Shown here: positions 1-9,200 of the stretch, piece by piece
Position numbering within the stretch: the first letter of the stretch is position 1
Layout: every line of letters begins with the position of its first letter
Source of the DNA: Flavobacteriales bacterium UBA5422
GTDB lineage: Bacteria > Bacteroidota > Bacteroidia > Flavobacteriales_D > Crocinitomicaceae
Reading direction: 5' to 3'
NCBI GenBank assembly: GCA_002409405.1
Contig: DHNG01000044.1
Location: 83,434-104,497, forward strand
Length of the DNA: 21,064 nt
Program-made: the position numbers and the translations under genes
The notes under the pieces: generated by a model
The model's database searches: none
Seen by the model: only the letters and a program-made list of their open reading frames with translations
Told to the model about the DNA's origin: nothing

Positions 1-445
1 CGCTCTTTGAATAGTTGTTTTTTCATTCAGCCGGTTGAAAAATGATTCCATGGGTTGTCTGACCTTGGAAACAGCCGTAGAGAACAAGTCATTATAGGCC
101 TTTTGGCGCTGTCTCTCCTGTCCTGATTGCCCCTTGACAGCCTTAATTGGAGTAAGCATTGAACATTCTGTTTTTGTTTCTTATCATCATTCAAGTATTC
201 AAAATCAGAGTATATCTTGTCTCCAAAAATTATCCTGTCCCGGATATAATCCACACCAAGCCTGTTTAAAAACAGTCAGGTTATTATCCCCGGCAGGAGT
301 AACCATCAAGGATTCCGGGAAAGAAATTGTTTCTTCCCTGCGCGAAGTAAGTGCATGTAGTTTCACTCCGTAGTAACATTGGTTCTTTGAGGTTATTACA
401 CGTGATTTACATTTTCTGGGGACTGTTGATTGTGTGGGTGACGGT
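1..445 (-). pseudogene. Frameshifted DDE transposase remnant (IS982/IS4-like), C-terminal part
   Basis: Read on the minus strand, three frames in succession give pieces of one transposase. About 445-255 gives YYGVKLHALTSRREETISFP and later DNNLTVFKQ. About 255-165 gives IIFGDKIYSDFEYLND. About 165-1 gives SMLTPIKAVKGQ and then VRQPMESFFNRLNEKTTIQ. The last block is the familiar region around the third catalytic acid of this transposase type. At least two frameshifts, near 250-265 and near 155-175, join the pieces, and the N-terminal half is missing. The 3' end runs off the window, so the terminal inverted repeats cannot be seen. The gene is dead as it stands. It is a relic of mobile-element activity immediately upstream of the defence operon. 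The IS family is recognised by motif memory and is less certain than the transposase call itself. Confidence 0.75.
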
Positions 446-577
446 AGTTGGTGGAGAATAAACTAGTTGTAAAAAGTTAATCTATTGATTTTGTTTGCTT
501 TAAAATCATTCAAAAGAATCAACAATTTTTAATGTTAAAGTCATTTTTTACGGCATTCTTTTGTTATTTTTGTATCT
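446..577 (+). promoter_or_regulatory. AT-rich leader and candidate promoter of the defence operon
   Basis: This is the only non-coding DNA between the transposase relic and vsr, so the operon promoter should lie here or inside the relic. TATTTTTG at 565-572 matches the Bacteroidota -7 consensus TAnnTTTG. No convincing -33 TTG-type box lies at the usual distance. If this -7 box is used, transcription would begin at or within a few bases of the vsr ATG at 578, giving a leaderless or nearly leaderless mRNA. An imperfect inverted repeat (TTGATTTTG at 485-493, CAAAAGAATCAA at 511-522) could be an operator. No controller (C) protein gene is seen in the window. Confidence 0.35.
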
Positions 578-1000
578 ATGGCGGATGTTCATTCCAAAGA
601 AGTAAGGAGTTACAACATGAGTCGTATTCGTGCAAAAGATACGAAACCTGAAATTATTGTACGGAAGTTTTTGTTTGGAAAGGGACTCCGTTATAAACTT
701 CATGAAGCATCACTACCTGGTAAACCCGACATCGTTTTTCCAAAATACAAAGTGGCTTTATTTATTCACGGTTGTTTCTGGCACGGACATGAAGCGTGTA
801 GGTATTTTATTGCTCCGAAAACAAGAACGGAATGGTGGTTGGAGAAAATAGGGAAGACAGTACAACATGATGATGAAAATATTTTGAAACTGCATCAATT
901 GGGTTGGTCTCCTTTGATTGTTTGGGAATGTGAACTCAAGCCAGCAAAAAGAAACAAAACATTAACTGATTTATATACTAAAATATGCCAATACCTGTAA
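578..1000 (+). CDS. vsr: Very short patch repair (Vsr) endonuclease
   Basis: 140 aa. Vsr nicks DNA 5' of the T in T:G mismatches left when 5-methylcytosine deaminates, which starts short-patch repair and protects the sites of a 5mC methyltransferase. The protein aligns from its first residues with the start of E. coli Vsr (MADVH), which supports the ATG at 578. Key residues occur at family positions: E25, D51 in LPGKPDIVF, and H64, F67, W68, H69 in IHGCFWHGH. C66, H71, C74 and C118 are candidate zinc ligands. The C-terminal LIVWECEL motif is intact. It is the first gene of the operon and its end overlaps the start of the cytosine methyltransferase by 16 bases, the usual partnership. Slightly shorter than the E. 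coli enzyme, but apparently complete. Confidence 0.95.
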   Translation: MADVHSKEVRSYNMSRIRAKDTKPEIIVRKFLFGKGLRYKLHEASLPGKPDIVFPKYKVALFIHGCFWHGHEACRYFIAPKTRTEWWLEKIGKTVQHDDENILKLHQLGWSPLIVWECELKPAKRNKTLTDLYTKICQYL

Positions 1001-2613
1001 TTGATCTCTTTGCGGGTCCGGGTGGCCTTGGAGAGGGGTTTTCTTCAGTTTTGAATGAAAATGAGCGAGCATTTGACATTAAACTTTCTATTGAAAAAGA
1101 TGAGAATGCACACCAGACATTAGAATTACGAAGTTTCACGAGACAGTTTCCTCCTGGAGAACTTCCTGAAGAATATTACAATTTATTACGTGAATCAAAT
1201 TTAGCAAAACGACTTGAATTTCGTACAAAGTTGTTTGAAAGTTATCCTGAAGAAGCTGGAATTGCCCAATCAGAAGCATGGTTAGCGGAATTGGGGGGAA
1301 ATAATTTCCCTCCAGAATTAATTGATCAACGAATTGCTGAACAGTTAGAAGGTGTTAGAAATTGGGTGTTAATTGGCGGTCCTCCTTGTCAGGCATATTC
1401 ATTGGTTGGTAGATCCCGGCGACAAGAAGGGGAAGGGTTGAATGGGGATGATCATCGGGTATTTTTATACAAAGAATATTTACGGATTATTGCCGTTCAT
1501 CAACCTGCTGTTTTTGTAATGGAAAATGTCAAAGGAATGCTTTCTGCAAAATTAGGACAAGAAAGGGTTTTTCCGCAAATCTTAAATGACTTGAGAAATC
1601 CTGCTGAAGTATTTCCCGAAACAAATTCTTCTAATTATAAGATTTATTCTCTAATATCTGAACCCAACGGATTTGACGGAAATGGTAATCCTGTATATGA
1701 AACAGATCGTGACTATCTTATTCAGGCTGAGAACTACGGTATTCCTCAGCGCAGACACCGGGTTATTTTACTGGGTATAAGAGAAGACATACAAGAAATA
1801 CCAGGTATTCTTCAACTGCAAAATGAGAAAATATCTCTTGAGAAAGTAATCGGAGATCTTCCAAGGCTGCGAAGTGGAATTAGCAGATCTTTTAAGGAAA
1901 GCTACATGCATAATGGGAAAATGAAACGAGTCTATGAAAATATAAAAGATTCAGATGAGGTTTGGAGTCGAAATATTCAGGAGTTTCGGGAAGAAATTAT
2001 TTCCTGGAATGGATTCTCAAAGGACTACTTGATATCACCTGTTATAACTCCGGAAACAGGCATCGGAAAAGAATTTATTGCCTGTAATACCCCTTCGGAA
2101 AACAACCCTCTTCATTATTGGTACGCCGATAATCGGATAGGAGGAGTATGTAATCATGAATCACGCTCGCATTTATTAGAAGATTTGCTTCGTTATCAAT
2201 TTTCATCTATATTTACGGAGACCTATAAACAATTCCCTAAATTGCATGAGTACAGTACACATAGTGAAAAGCTACTACCAGATCATGAGAATGCAGAATC
2301 CGGTAAGTTTAATGATCGTTTCCGAACTCAAATGGCAGATATGCCTGCCACTACGGTAACTTGTCATATATCAAAAGACGGGCATTACTTCATCCATTAT
2401 GACCCTGATCAATGCCGAAGCTGGACAGTACGTGAAGCAGCAAGAGTTCAAACGTTTCCTGATAATTATTTGTTCTGTGGGTCGCGTACAGCACAGTTTC
2501 ATCAAGTGGGAAACGCGGTACCACCTTATTTGGCATATCAGATAGCAAAAGTTGTTGCTGAAATATTTACGTTAATACCAGTCGTAAATAATGGAGCCGT
2601 TGAAGAAATTTAA
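985..2613 (+). CDS. dcm: DNA (cytosine-5) methyltransferase
   Basis: 542 aa. Transfers a methyl group from SAM to C5 of cytosine in a specific DNA sequence and is the likely protective arm of this restriction system. Motif I is VIDLFAGPGGLGEGF (residues 5-19). Motif IV is GGPPCQAYSLVGRSR with nucleophile C135. Motif VI is ENVKGM with E180. Motif VIII is IPQRRHRV (253-260). Motif X is GNAVPP (509-514). The target-recognition region should lie between motif VIII and the C-terminal motifs, roughly residues 265-480. The protein is longer than a minimal C5 enzyme, partly because of an inserted charged helical stretch between motifs I and IV (about 40-110). The recognition sequence cannot be read from the sequence. 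The gene overlaps vsr upstream by 16 bases and the nuclease gene downstream by 23 bases, which implies translational coupling. The symbol is generic; specificity need not be that of E. coli Dcm. Confidence 0.95.
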   Translation: MPIPVIDLFAGPGGLGEGFSSVLNENERAFDIKLSIEKDENAHQTLELRSFTRQFPPGELPEEYYNLLRESNLAKRLEFRTKLFESYPEEAGIAQSEAWLAELGGNNFPPELIDQRIAEQLEGVRNWVLIGGPPCQAYSLVGRSRRQEGEGLNGDDHRVFLYKEYLRIIAVHQPAVFVMENVKGMLSAKLGQERVFPQILNDLRNPAEVFPETNSSNYKIYSLISEPNGFDGNGNPVYETDRDYLIQAENYGIPQRRHRVILLGIREDIQEIPGILQLQNEKISLEKVIGDLPRLRSGISRSFKESYMHNGKMKRVYENIKDSDEVWSRNIQEFREEIISWNGFSKDYLISPVITPETGIGKEFIACNTPSENNPLHYWYADNRIGGVCNHESRSHLLEDLLRYQFSSIFTETYKQFPKLHEYSTHSEKLLPDHENAESGKFNDRFRTQMADMPATTVTCHISKDGHYFIHYDPDQCRSWTVREAARVQTFPDNYLFCGSRTAQFHQVGNAVPPYLAYQIAKVVAEIFTLIPVVNNGAVEEI

Positions 2614-4033
2614 TATTGATACGGCTGCTTCTGAAGGGATAACTTTAGAGGAAATCAATTTATTTCTTGATCTAAATCGTAATGGATTTATATTTCAGAA
2701 AGTAGTTGAAAGAGCTCGTCAATATATGGATTTGGCAATATCTTATCTCGAAGCATCTTTTATTTGTGAAGAAGTAGCTTTATTTGGAACTGTTGAATCT
2801 TTTGAAATGGATTGGGAAAGTGCATATCATCCCATTGCACAGTTTGTTATTATACCTAAGCAATTAGAAGAATTAGGGGAAATGCTCCATAAAATAAAGC
2901 AGGCGTTAGCTGGTGAATATGAAGATGACATTTGGTGGCCGGAAAACCTTGAAGAGTATCAGGAAACTATTAAAAAACGAAAATTAAAGTTTCCTGAACT
3001 AGCGGATGATTATTTTGCCAACCTTATTAACGGGGCTTATAACGAGTATGAATCTGAATACGATCCTGAAGAATTCAGTGGTACATTATTGAAAGAAAAC
3101 CCAGAGCATTTTTTCGGTTTCTGGAAGTGTATGTATTCAGATTCAATTCAACAAGACTTCTATGTGTCCGGTGAATCCTGGATAATCCCACCAGAGAGCG
3201 ATCTAAACGAGATATTAAAAAAATACTCTTCTATTGAAGAATTTAATCTTGAAGAAGGAAATATATTTTCATTGAATGGAGGTTATTATGTTATTAATGA
3301 AAACTATTTGCTTAAAGTCTCGTTTCCGGCACTTGCAAAAGCTTTTCAGTGTGTGAGTCATGTATTCAATCAAGAACAATCACTTTCAGAACGACATGAT
3401 TGGCTTTATGATCTTAATAGTATAAATACGATTAATATATCAGATTATGCAAATTTCATATTATTTACGATAAATGAATATAAGATTATTCTATGGCATC
3501 AGTATAAATTAACTTTCAGTGATATTAATCTTTTGAATAGAAGCGCAGCAGCTATTTTCAACACTACTTCAGCTCTCATTGGGCTAAAAGATTCTATATC
3601 ATGTAACTGGTCACAACTCAATGATGAATCATTTGAGGAACTGTGTTATGACATCATCTATTATCATCCCAGGTTTGATAATAGAACCATTAGAAAAATG
3701 GGAAAATCAAGAAGTCGTGATGGCGGAAGAGATATTGTAGTTTATACGCATGAAAGAATTGGTTATAAAGCAGAGAAATTTATATTTCAGTGCAAATTAA
3801 TTAAATCTGACAGCTCTCTGACTGCAACTAAGGTTCTTGATATTTCGGATATTGTTGAGCAATATGAAGCGGATGGGTACGGAATTTTTACATCTGGGGT
3901 GATTGATGCTACTTTATTCGATAAAATTGATAAAATAGCGAATAAAAGACAATTAAAGATTGCCCTGTCTTCTAAATATGAAATGGAAAGAGACCTATCA
4001 ATGCTGCCAAAGTTAAGAGACAGATATTTTTAA
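2591..4033 (+). CDS. Mrr-type PD-(D/E)XK restriction endonuclease
   Basis: 480 aa. The C-terminal ~140 residues carry a nuclease core of the Mrr-like REase family. An acidic helix (FEELCYDII) is followed by SRDGGRDIVV with D381, then FQCKL with Q400-C401-K402, the metal-binding D...QxK signature of this fold. About 330 N-terminal residues are rich in acidic and aromatic amino acids and match nothing I recognise; they may hold target recognition. The gene begins inside the end of the methyltransferase gene, with a 23-base overlap, as expected for the cognate restriction enzyme of an R-M pair. It could instead be a modification-dependent nuclease, since Mrr-type catalytic domains also occur in type IV enzymes. 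The nuclease call is firm; its pairing with the methyltransferase rests on position only. Confidence 0.8.
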   Translation: MEPLKKFNIDTAASEGITLEEINLFLDLNRNGFIFQKVVERARQYMDLAISYLEASFICEEVALFGTVESFEMDWESAYHPIAQFVIIPKQLEELGEMLHKIKQALAGEYEDDIWWPENLEEYQETIKKRKLKFPELADDYFANLINGAYNEYESEYDPEEFSGTLLKENPEHFFGFWKCMYSDSIQQDFYVSGESWIIPPESDLNEILKKYSSIEEFNLEEGNIFSLNGGYYVINENYLLKVSFPALAKAFQCVSHVFNQEQSLSERHDWLYDLNSINTINISDYANFILFTINEYKIILWHQYKLTFSDINLLNRSAAAIFNTTSALIGLKDSISCNWSQLNDESFEELCYDIIYYHPRFDNRTIRKMGKSRSRDGGRDIVVYTHERIGYKAEKFIFQCKLIKSDSSLTATKVLDISDIVEQYEADGYGIFTSGVIDATLFDKIDKIANKRQLKIALSSKYEMERDLSMLPKLRDRYF

Positions 4034-4043
4034 GTAATAAGTG

Positions 4044-4838
4044 ATGGATAGTAACAGAAAGCAGGCACATATTGTAGCGTATTATTTATCAAGATTTGAC
4101 AAAGTAGCGTTGTCTAACCTCAGATACAAGACAGATAAAGATGCTTTCCATAAAATAGCAGAAGCCCTTGGTGTACTGCCTAATTATATTAAGTTTAGAC
4201 GTGATGAGTTTGATGTGGCCCATCCACACCGTAAAGGGTGGCACAAAAGACCCATGACTATGAGTATAATTAATATAATCAATGCCTTGCAGGATATTGA
4301 TGAGCTTACTCTCCGAAGTATTGTTCTGGATATTCTGGCACAAGAAAAAGATATTGAAAAGTCAGAAGATTTAGAGTCTCTTATGACAATTTTACCTGAT
4401 GAAAAAAAGAAAAAGCGAGTATATGTTCCACGAAATATTACAGGAAAAAAAGCTGAGGAAATCTTTGTAGAATGGTTCAAATCCGGCCAGGAAAACATTC
4501 CACAAGGAAAAGACTTTGTGGATATGAGAGACTATGGTTGTGGGTATGATTTCCAGATTGTAGTTTCTGATAAGAAAGTATATGCCATAGAAGTTAAAGG
4601 TTTTTCAGAAGATGAAGGAGGAATATTAATTACTGGAAAAGAATGGGAAACAGCTGTTATCATGAAAAAAGATTATTATCTCGTTCTTGTGAGTAATATT
4701 GATAAAGATCCAGTTATCACTGTTATAAATAATCCATATAAAAAGCTCTCTCCGAAGAGAAATTTACAAACTGTCATTCAGGTGAATTGGACTGTATCAT
4801 CAAAGGAAATTCGCCACATTAAAGAAATTTTACCATGA
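4044..4838 (+). CDS. DUF3883 (NOV_C) domain protein, putative PD-(D/E)XK nuclease
   Basis: 264 aa from the ATG at 4044; a GTG three bases upstream is an alternative start. The N-terminal ~120 residues are basic and helical and may bind DNA. The C-terminal half matches the DUF3883/NOV_C pattern: KKAEEIFVEWF, YGCGYDFQIV, YAIEVKG, then a LITGKEWETA block and a final NP motif. D169, E183 and K185 form a D-x13-ExK arrangement like a PD-(D/E)XK nuclease active site. DUF3883 proteins are frequent in restriction and antiphage loci, but their reaction is not generally established, so nuclease activity is inferred. The gene starts ten bases after the preceding nuclease gene and overlaps the GHKL ATPase gene by four bases (ATGA). 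Confidence 0.72.
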   Translation: MDSNRKQAHIVAYYLSRFDKVALSNLRYKTDKDAFHKIAEALGVLPNYIKFRRDEFDVAHPHRKGWHKRPMTMSIINIINALQDIDELTLRSIVLDILAQEKDIEKSEDLESLMTILPDEKKKKRVYVPRNITGKKAEEIFVEWFKSGQENIPQGKDFVDMRDYGCGYDFQIVVSDKKVYAIEVKGFSEDEGGILITGKEWETAVIMKKDYYLVLVSNIDKDPVITVINNPYKKLSPKRNLQTVIQVNWTVSSKEIRHIKEILP

Positions 4839-6292
4839 TTACAGACTATTCAAAATATCCAACTACTGATGCTGCACCAATTGCAGTTAATATGCTGGAA
4901 TCCTTTAGAGCTGTAGGTTATAGCATTGAGGCTGCTGTTGCAGACATACTGGATAATTCAATATCTGCAGGTGCAAAAAATGTATGGATAGATTTTGACT
5001 GGCAAGGAGCTAATACTACATTTTCATTGAAGGATGATGGTTGTGGTATGACGAATAATGAATTGATCAATGCAATGCGTCCGGGTTCCAGAGATCCGAA
5101 TGAAGAACGGGATGTAAATGATCTTGGTCGTTTTGGTCTGGGATTGAAAACCGCCTCATTCTCACAGTGCAGAAAATACACAGTTATTTCTAAAAAACAA
5201 TCAGAAGAACCTGTCTTCTGGACCTGGGATCTGGATTATGTGTATCATTATGCAAAAGAGTGGAAGCTGATAGCTTCATTACCAAGTGGGAATTGGAATG
5301 AGCAAATTCAGAATTTATCTTCAGGAACGATTGTTATCTGGTACGATATGGATCATTTGTTGAAAGGAATAACAGCTAATAACCAAAAAGCCTATGACAA
5401 GTTCCTCCAGACAATGGAGCGTGTTAAGAAACATATCGCAACTGTTTTTCATCGTTACATTGAAGGTAATAAAATAAAAATATTCTTTAGTGGTCGAGAA
5501 GTTGAAGCTTGGAATCCCTTTCTGACAAAGCATACAGCAACACAGAGTTTTTCTGAAGAACCTTTAAATAATGGGAAAATAAAGGTCCGGGGATTTGTTT
5601 TGCCCCATAAGTCCAAACTTTCACCAGAAGAATTCAGAAACGCGGAAGGAGTTAAAGGCTGGAATGCACAACAAGGATTTTATGTATATCGAAATGAAAG
5701 AATGCTAGTTGGTGGAGAATGGCTAGGGTTGTTCAGAAAGGAAGAGCACTTCAAACTTGCAAGAATAATGATTGATCTACCTAATAGCCTGGATGGAGAA
5801 TGGCAGATTGATATTAAAAAATCAGTGGCAAGAGCTCCTTTTGGACTAAAAGACAATCTGAAAGCTTATGCATCTATGGTAAGAGCGCAGGCAATTGAAG
5901 TCTACAGGCATAGAGGAAAGGTTATCCAACGAAATAATACAACTCAACATTTCCAACCCGTATGGTTGGAGAAACAAAAGGATGGAAAACGTTATTACGA
6001 AATAAACCAGGAACATCCATTCATTGCATTAATGGATTTGCAAACTGTAAAGCCTCTTCTCAGATTGCTGGAAGAAACATTACCAGTCCCGTTGATTGTT
6101 ATTAATGAATCTGAAAATCCCGATTCATTTTTCAGACCATTTGAAAAAGTGGCTGCGTCAAATGAACTGAAAGAATTGCTGAAAGCAGTATATACTTCAT
6201 TATTGAATACTAATACACCGGAACAGGCAAAAAGCAGATTATTGTTGATTGAGCCGTTTAATGAATATCCGGAACTAATTGAACATGTATGA
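4835..6292 (+). CDS. MORC/MutL-type GHKL ATPase of an R-M associated defence system
   Basis: 485 aa. The N-terminal half is a GHKL (gyrase, Hsp90, histidine kinase, MutL) ATP-binding fold. The N-box is VADILDNSISA with N41. The G1 box is LKDDGCGM (66-72). The G2 box is GRFGLGLKTASFSQ (98-111). The MORC-like spacing and the following S5-fold-like region (to about residue 330) agree with the prokaryotic MutL/MORC group found in R-M operons. The residue that is usually the catalytic Glu of the N-box (ExxxN) is Asp (D37) here. GHKL proteins of this type are thought to clamp DNA in an ATP-dependent way. It overlaps its neighbours on both sides by four bases (ATGA junctions at 4835 and 6289), so expression should be tightly coupled to the Z1 protein. 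Corresponds to the MutL component of MZA-type systems. Confidence 0.85.
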   Translation: MITDYSKYPTTDAAPIAVNMLESFRAVGYSIEAAVADILDNSISAGAKNVWIDFDWQGANTTFSLKDDGCGMTNNELINAMRPGSRDPNEERDVNDLGRFGLGLKTASFSQCRKYTVISKKQSEEPVFWTWDLDYVYHYAKEWKLIASLPSGNWNEQIQNLSSGTIVIWYDMDHLLKGITANNQKAYDKFLQTMERVKKHIATVFHRYIEGNKIKIFFSGREVEAWNPFLTKHTATQSFSEEPLNNGKIKVRGFVLPHKSKLSPEEFRNAEGVKGWNAQQGFYVYRNERMLVGGEWLGLFRKEEHFKLARIMIDLPNSLDGEWQIDIKKSVARAPFGLKDNLKAYASMVRAQAIEVYRHRGKVIQRNNTTQHFQPVWLEKQKDGKRYYEINQEHPFIALMDLQTVKPLLRLLEETLPVPLIVINESENPDSFFRPFEKVAASNELKELLKAVYTSLLNTNTPEQAKSRLLLIEPFNEYPELIEHV

Positions 6293-9200
6293 CCAATTTC
6301 GAACAAGCTAGACAAATTTGTATTACCATGCTTTCTGTTGCTACGGAAAACATCAATGCAGATTTTATCAGGCAAAAAATAATACAAGTAAACCAACTGT
6401 TTAATCTTCCTGAAACAGAACAACAGACTTTACAGGAGCAACTTGAAGCGCTTTATGCTGTCTTTTCCGATAAGTACCGTATTCTGGATGACAAAAAACC
6501 TGAACCTTGGGTAAAAAGCGCAAAGGCAGAAATTCAATGGAACTTTTGGAACAGGTACCGTATGTTGCTTGAACAGAAAAATTATGCACCTGATACCATC
6601 AACCAGTTGGATAACCTGACTGATGATGTGTTGGACCGACTAATTCGTCCTGGCAATAATATACACCCCTTTGATAAACGAGGCTTGATTGTAGGGCATG
6701 TACAGTCAGGAAAAACGGGTAACTATATCGGGCTTATGTGCAAGGCGGCTGATGCAGGTTATAGACTCATTATTGTACTTGCAGGTATTCACAATTCATT
6801 GCGTTCGCAAACTCAATTGAGGGTGGATGAAGGATTTCTAGGTTTTGACACACAAATGGCAAGAAATTTTACTCAGACTACCAACAGAATTGGTGTTGGT
6901 AAAATCAATCCAAACCTTGCCGCGCACTCGCTCACGACCAATGCAATAAACGGAGATTTTAACCGAAGTGCCTCGGAATCCTCCGGTATCAATATTCGTG
7001 GCAATGATCCTATTATCCTTGTCATTAAGAAAAATGCCTCTGTAATGAAAAACCTCCTGAGCTGGTTGGCAAGTAGGGGTGAGACGATGGAAGATGGAAA
7101 AAAGCAAATTAAAAACCTTCCATTACTCGTAATTGATGATGAGGCAGACAACGCATCAATCAATATCAGCAAAAACTATGTGTCAGGTATCAATGCCTGT
7201 ATCCGTTCCATACTCAAACTATTTGAGCAAAGTACTTATATTGGTTATACGGCAACACCGTATGCTAATATTTTTATTAAGCAATACACTGATGATGATG
7301 TAAAGGGTCTGGACTATAATATTAATAACATTCCACTGTCTCTGGGTAATGATATCTTTCCGAAGAATTTTATTGTAAACATTCCGGCCCCTTCTAATTA
7401 CATTGGCCCAGAAAAATTGTTTGGAATAGAGTCTCTGGAAAATATCGAAAAGGATGTACACCCACTAAAGCTTTTCCGGAAAATAGACGATCATGAATTC
7501 TTTATTCCTGAGAAGCATAAAAAAGATCTGAAACCTGATAGAATTCCCTTCAGTCTCCACCAGGCAATCAAGTGTTTCTTTTTATCCTGCGCTGCCAGAC
7601 GGGTCCGTGGCCAGGAAAATGTACATAACTCAATGCTAATTCATGTTACGAGATTCATTGATGTGCAGGATGAAATAGCTACACTGGTAGAAAATGAGGT
7701 AAAGAATTATGTCAGACGTATAGAATTTAATGATCATAGTTTTATCAGGGACCTCGAACAATTGTGGAACGATGAGTTTGTGGAAACTACAAAGCATATA
7801 ATAGACAACCCCTCTGTAAATGATCCGGCCATTCAAACCATTTCTTGGAAACAGGTAGAAATAAACCTTTACCAGGCAGTGGCGAAGATTGAGGTGAGAG
7901 CTATACATGGTGATACGAAAGTCGATAGGTTGAAACACAAAAACATTCGCCCGCTGGATTATTACGATAACCCTAAAGGTCTGTCAGTGATCGCTGTGGG
8001 TGGAAATAAACTATCGCGTGGACTCACCCTCGAGGGACTTACGATTAGTTACTTTCTTAGAGCATCAAAAATGTATGATACCCTGATGCAGATGGGGCGC
8101 TGGTTTGGTTACAGGCCTGGCTATCTGGATTTGTGCAGATTGTTCACCAGTAATGAACTGGTGGAATGGTATGAACACATTACGGTTGCAACAGAAGAAA
8201 TGCGGGCCGAATTTGACCGCATGGGCGACTTGGATAAAACACCAGCCGAATATGGTTTGAAAGTGCGTACACACTCCGGGGCATTGGTCATTACAGCCTC
8301 AAATAAGTTCCGTTATAAAAAAATCATGGAACTCAGTCTTTCTGGAGAACTCGAAGAGACGTATTCATTCAGGAAAAATGATCCAATTCATTTGGAAAAC
8401 TATACGCATACCATAGCTCTTATTAACAACTTAGGGCTACCTGATCGTGCTCCCAATAGCCAGCCGCGTTTCAGGAATCATTTTGTATGGAGAGGTAAAG
8501 GGAATGCAGGTAAGGTTATGAACTACTTGGAGAGATATCAAACCAAACAACCATCATTTAATGTAAGGCTAATGTCTGATTATATCCAAGCACAGCAAAA
8601 GAATGGAAAACTTACCGACTGGACAATAGTGCTGATTAATAACACTGACGATAAAAAAGGAATAAAAATCAATGACGATGTTATTGTAGGATTGACGAAA
8701 CGAACTGATGCAGAAACACAGTTAAACTATTACACGATTAATAAATCACACATCATCGACCCACGACATGAGTACATTGACCTTACGGATGAACAGATCG
8801 AAAATGCGCTTAACGACTCCAGAAAAGATGCAGAAAAAAATGGCAAAGACCCTTCTAGGGTAGATAAACCCAGCCCAATCCGTATTAAGGAGAACAGGCC
8901 GGAAAAGCAGGCATTATTATTAATTTATCTATTGAATCCTAAACCTGAAGAAAATAAAGCCGCATTTTCAGAAATACCATTAGTAGGTTTGGCTGCGAGT
9001 TTTCCTTGGATAGAAAATGATGAGAAAATTGAGTATGCCGTAAATCAACGATTCCTTGAGGAACTGGATTATGTTGAAGAACTTGATGAGGAAGAATTAG
9101 ACGAACCTATTGTAGCCGTAGTTGAAGAAAACCAAAAGGAAGAAAAGGAAGCATTGTGGGGAGATATAAAAAAGATTGATGGAAGTTGGAAACCTGATTT

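Noticed and set aside
6838..7172. Minus-strand open frames of 89 and 99 codons inside the Z1 gene
   Set aside because: They lie opposite the conserved Z1 motifs and have no protein-like features, so they are shadows of the coding strand.
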